This document shows, in pieces, positions 6,427 to 7,324 of a DNA stretch of 7,324 nucleotides. Location: NCBI GenBank assembly GCA_900555495.1, contig USLD01000069.1, positions 1 to 7,324 of the forward strand. Reading direction: 5' to 3'. The position numbers were made by a program, and so were the translations under genes. Every line of letters starts with the position of its first letter. Within the stretch, counting starts at the first letter, position 1. The notes under the pieces are model-generated. The model was not told where the DNA came from and did not search any database. It saw only the letters and a program-made list of their open reading frames with translations. The stretch comes from an uncultured Slackia sp. (GTDB lineage Bacteria > Actinomycetota > Coriobacteriia > Coriobacteriales > Eggerthellaceae).

Positions 6427-7324
6427 CTACAGCTCGATGATCGCGCACACCACCATGGGGCGCTGCTTGGTGCGCTCCCACAGCAGCGAGAGCAGCGCGT
6501 CGCGGCAGACCTTCTCGAGGTCTTTGCCCTTGGTGCCCTTGTCAAGCGCGCGTCGCAGCGTGCCCTTCACGGTCTCGCCGGCCTCGCGACGAAGCTGCGC
6601 GACGTCGCCGCCGGTGATGCCGCGCATTTCGACGCGCACCGGGGCCGCGATCTGCTTCTTGCGCACATCGACCGCAGCCGCGATGGTCGCGATGCCGTAG
6701 TTGGAAAGCGCCTGGCGTTCGTCGAGGACGTCGCGCGAGGTATCGCCCACCGACAGGCCGTCGACGTAGACGATGCCGCTTTCGACCGGCTCGCCGAAGC
6801 GGACGCCCGCCTCGGACAGCTCGAGCGTGTCGCCGTTCTCGCACAGGAAGATGTTGCGCGGGTCGACGCCCGTGGCCTCGGCAAGACGCGCATGGGCGCG
6901 CAGATGCGTGGACTCGCCGTGCACCGGCATGAAGTGCTTCGGCTGCACGATGGAAAGCACCAGCTTGAGCTCTTCGGCGCCCGCATGGCCCGACACGTGC
7001 ACCATGGCGCGCTTCTTGTCATAGACCTCGCAGCCGATCTTGGCGAGCGAGTTGACGACGCGCGTGACGGCCTTCTCGTTGCCGGGAACCGGCGTTGCCG
7101 AGATGATCCCCGTGTCGCCTTCGTCGATCTGGATCGTGCGATGCTCGCCGTTGGCGATACGCGCGAGGGCGGACAGCGGCTCGCCCTGGCTGCCCGTGCA
7201 CATGATGACGACCTTCTCGGGCGGCGTGCCCTTGAGGTCGTAGGCGTCGATCAGGTCGACGTCCTGGATCTTCAGATAGCCAAGACGGCGCGCGATGTCG
7301 GTGTTCTGGACCATGGAACGGCCC
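6427..7324 (-). CDS. rnj: Ribonuclease J, C-terminal part
   Basis: Partial: 298 complete codons up to the TAG stop; the metallo-beta-lactamase catalytic half lies beyond the window edge. RNase J is a metal-dependent RNase with 5'-to-3' exonuclease and endonuclease activity in mRNA decay and rRNA maturation. The reading frame enters with GRSMVQNTDIARRLGYL, which belongs to the beta-CASP domain. GSQGEP (about 7177-7194) and SATPVPGNEKAV follow. The conserved histidines are in HVSGHA (about 6982-6999) and MPVHGE (about 6913-6930). The remaining stretch, through GIVYVDGLSVGD, GIATIAAAVDVRK and ALLSLLWERTKQRPMVVCAIIEL, is the RNase J C-terminal domain linked to dimerisation. The ATG at 7314 is internal because the frame stays open and conserved (GRS) upstream of it. 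ftsK follows after 73 bases. The neighbourhood fits the actinobacterial dapA-rnj-ftsK order, although no dapA is in view. Confidence 0.96.
   Translation of the reverse strand, partial: GRSMVQNTDIARRLGYLKIQDVDLIDAYDLKGTPPEKVVIMCTGSQGEPLSALARIANGEHRTIQIDEGDTGIISATPVPGNEKAVTRVVNSLAKIGCEVYDKKRAMVHVSGHAGAEELKLVLSIVQPKHFMPVHGESTHLRAHARLAEATGVDPRNIFLCENGDTLELSEAGVRFGEPVESGIVYVDGLSVGDTSRDVLDERQALSNYGIATIAAAVDVRKKQIAAPVRVEMRGITGGDVAQLRREAGETVKGTLRRALDKGTKGKDLEKVCRDALLSLLWERTKQRPMVVCAIIEL

Noticed and set aside
7312..7314. ATG as the start of the RNase J gene
   Set aside because: The frame continues upstream to the window edge with conserved GRS before the methionine, and this point is in the middle of the beta-CASP domain, so the gene is simply cut by the window.
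1..7324. A hidden defence system, mobile element, CRISPR array or RNA gene
   Set aside because: Apart from the two spacers of 73 and 78 bases and gaps under 20 bases, the window is filled by six conserved housekeeping genes. I found no direct repeat array, terminal inverted repeats, integrase or tRNA-like structure.

Overview
The window is a core chromosomal segment of a high-GC bacterium. Every gene I can support lies on the minus strand, so transcription runs from high to low coordinates: rnj (RNase J, 5' end outside the window) -> ftsK -> rodZ-like -> yajQ -> rimO -> pgsA (3' end outside the window). Gene order, strong G/C bias at third codon positions and frequent GTG starts point to an actinobacterium. 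From memory, Streptomyces has a comparable RNase J / FtsK / DNA-binding membrane regulator / RimO / PgsA neighbourhood. YajQ between the RodZ-like gene and rimO, and a RodZ with a large extracytoplasmic domain, make me favour Coriobacteriia (Eggerthellaceae-like). That placement is inference, not proven by the sequence.

Region by region: 7324-6427 holds the C-terminal 298 residues of RNase J. 6426-6354 is a 73-bp spacer with the ftsK ribosome binding site and three GCGTTT hexamers at exactly 11-bp steps. 6353-3444 is a full-length FtsK/SpoIIIE translocase. 3432-2146 is a RodZ-like protein (HTH, linker, one membrane span, outer domain), read from a GTG whose strong ribosome binding site overlaps the ftsK stop. 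2145-2068 is a 78-bp spacer with a probable terminator or attenuator. 2067-1570 is YajQ, followed after 15 bp by rimO (1554-208), whose end overlaps the start of pgsA (218 to beyond base 1).

Together the genes cover growth and division housekeeping: RNA turnover (RNase J), chromosome segregation at the septum (FtsK), cell shape or envelope (RodZ-like), a nucleotide-binding YajQ protein, ribosomal protein S12 methylthiolation (RimO) and phosphatidylglycerol synthesis (PgsA). ftsK-rodZ and yajQ-rimO-pgsA look translationally coupled; the hairpin between rodZ and yajQ may split the cluster into two transcription units.

I found no RNA gene, mobile element, CRISPR array, phage gene or defence system, and no convincing new system. 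The points worth a second look are modest: the phased repeats upstream of ftsK, the hairpin inside the cluster, repeated short motifs in the disordered linkers of FtsK and RodZ, the pgsA start choice, and the near-absence of TTA, CTA and TCA codons that creates very long spurious antisense reading frames.
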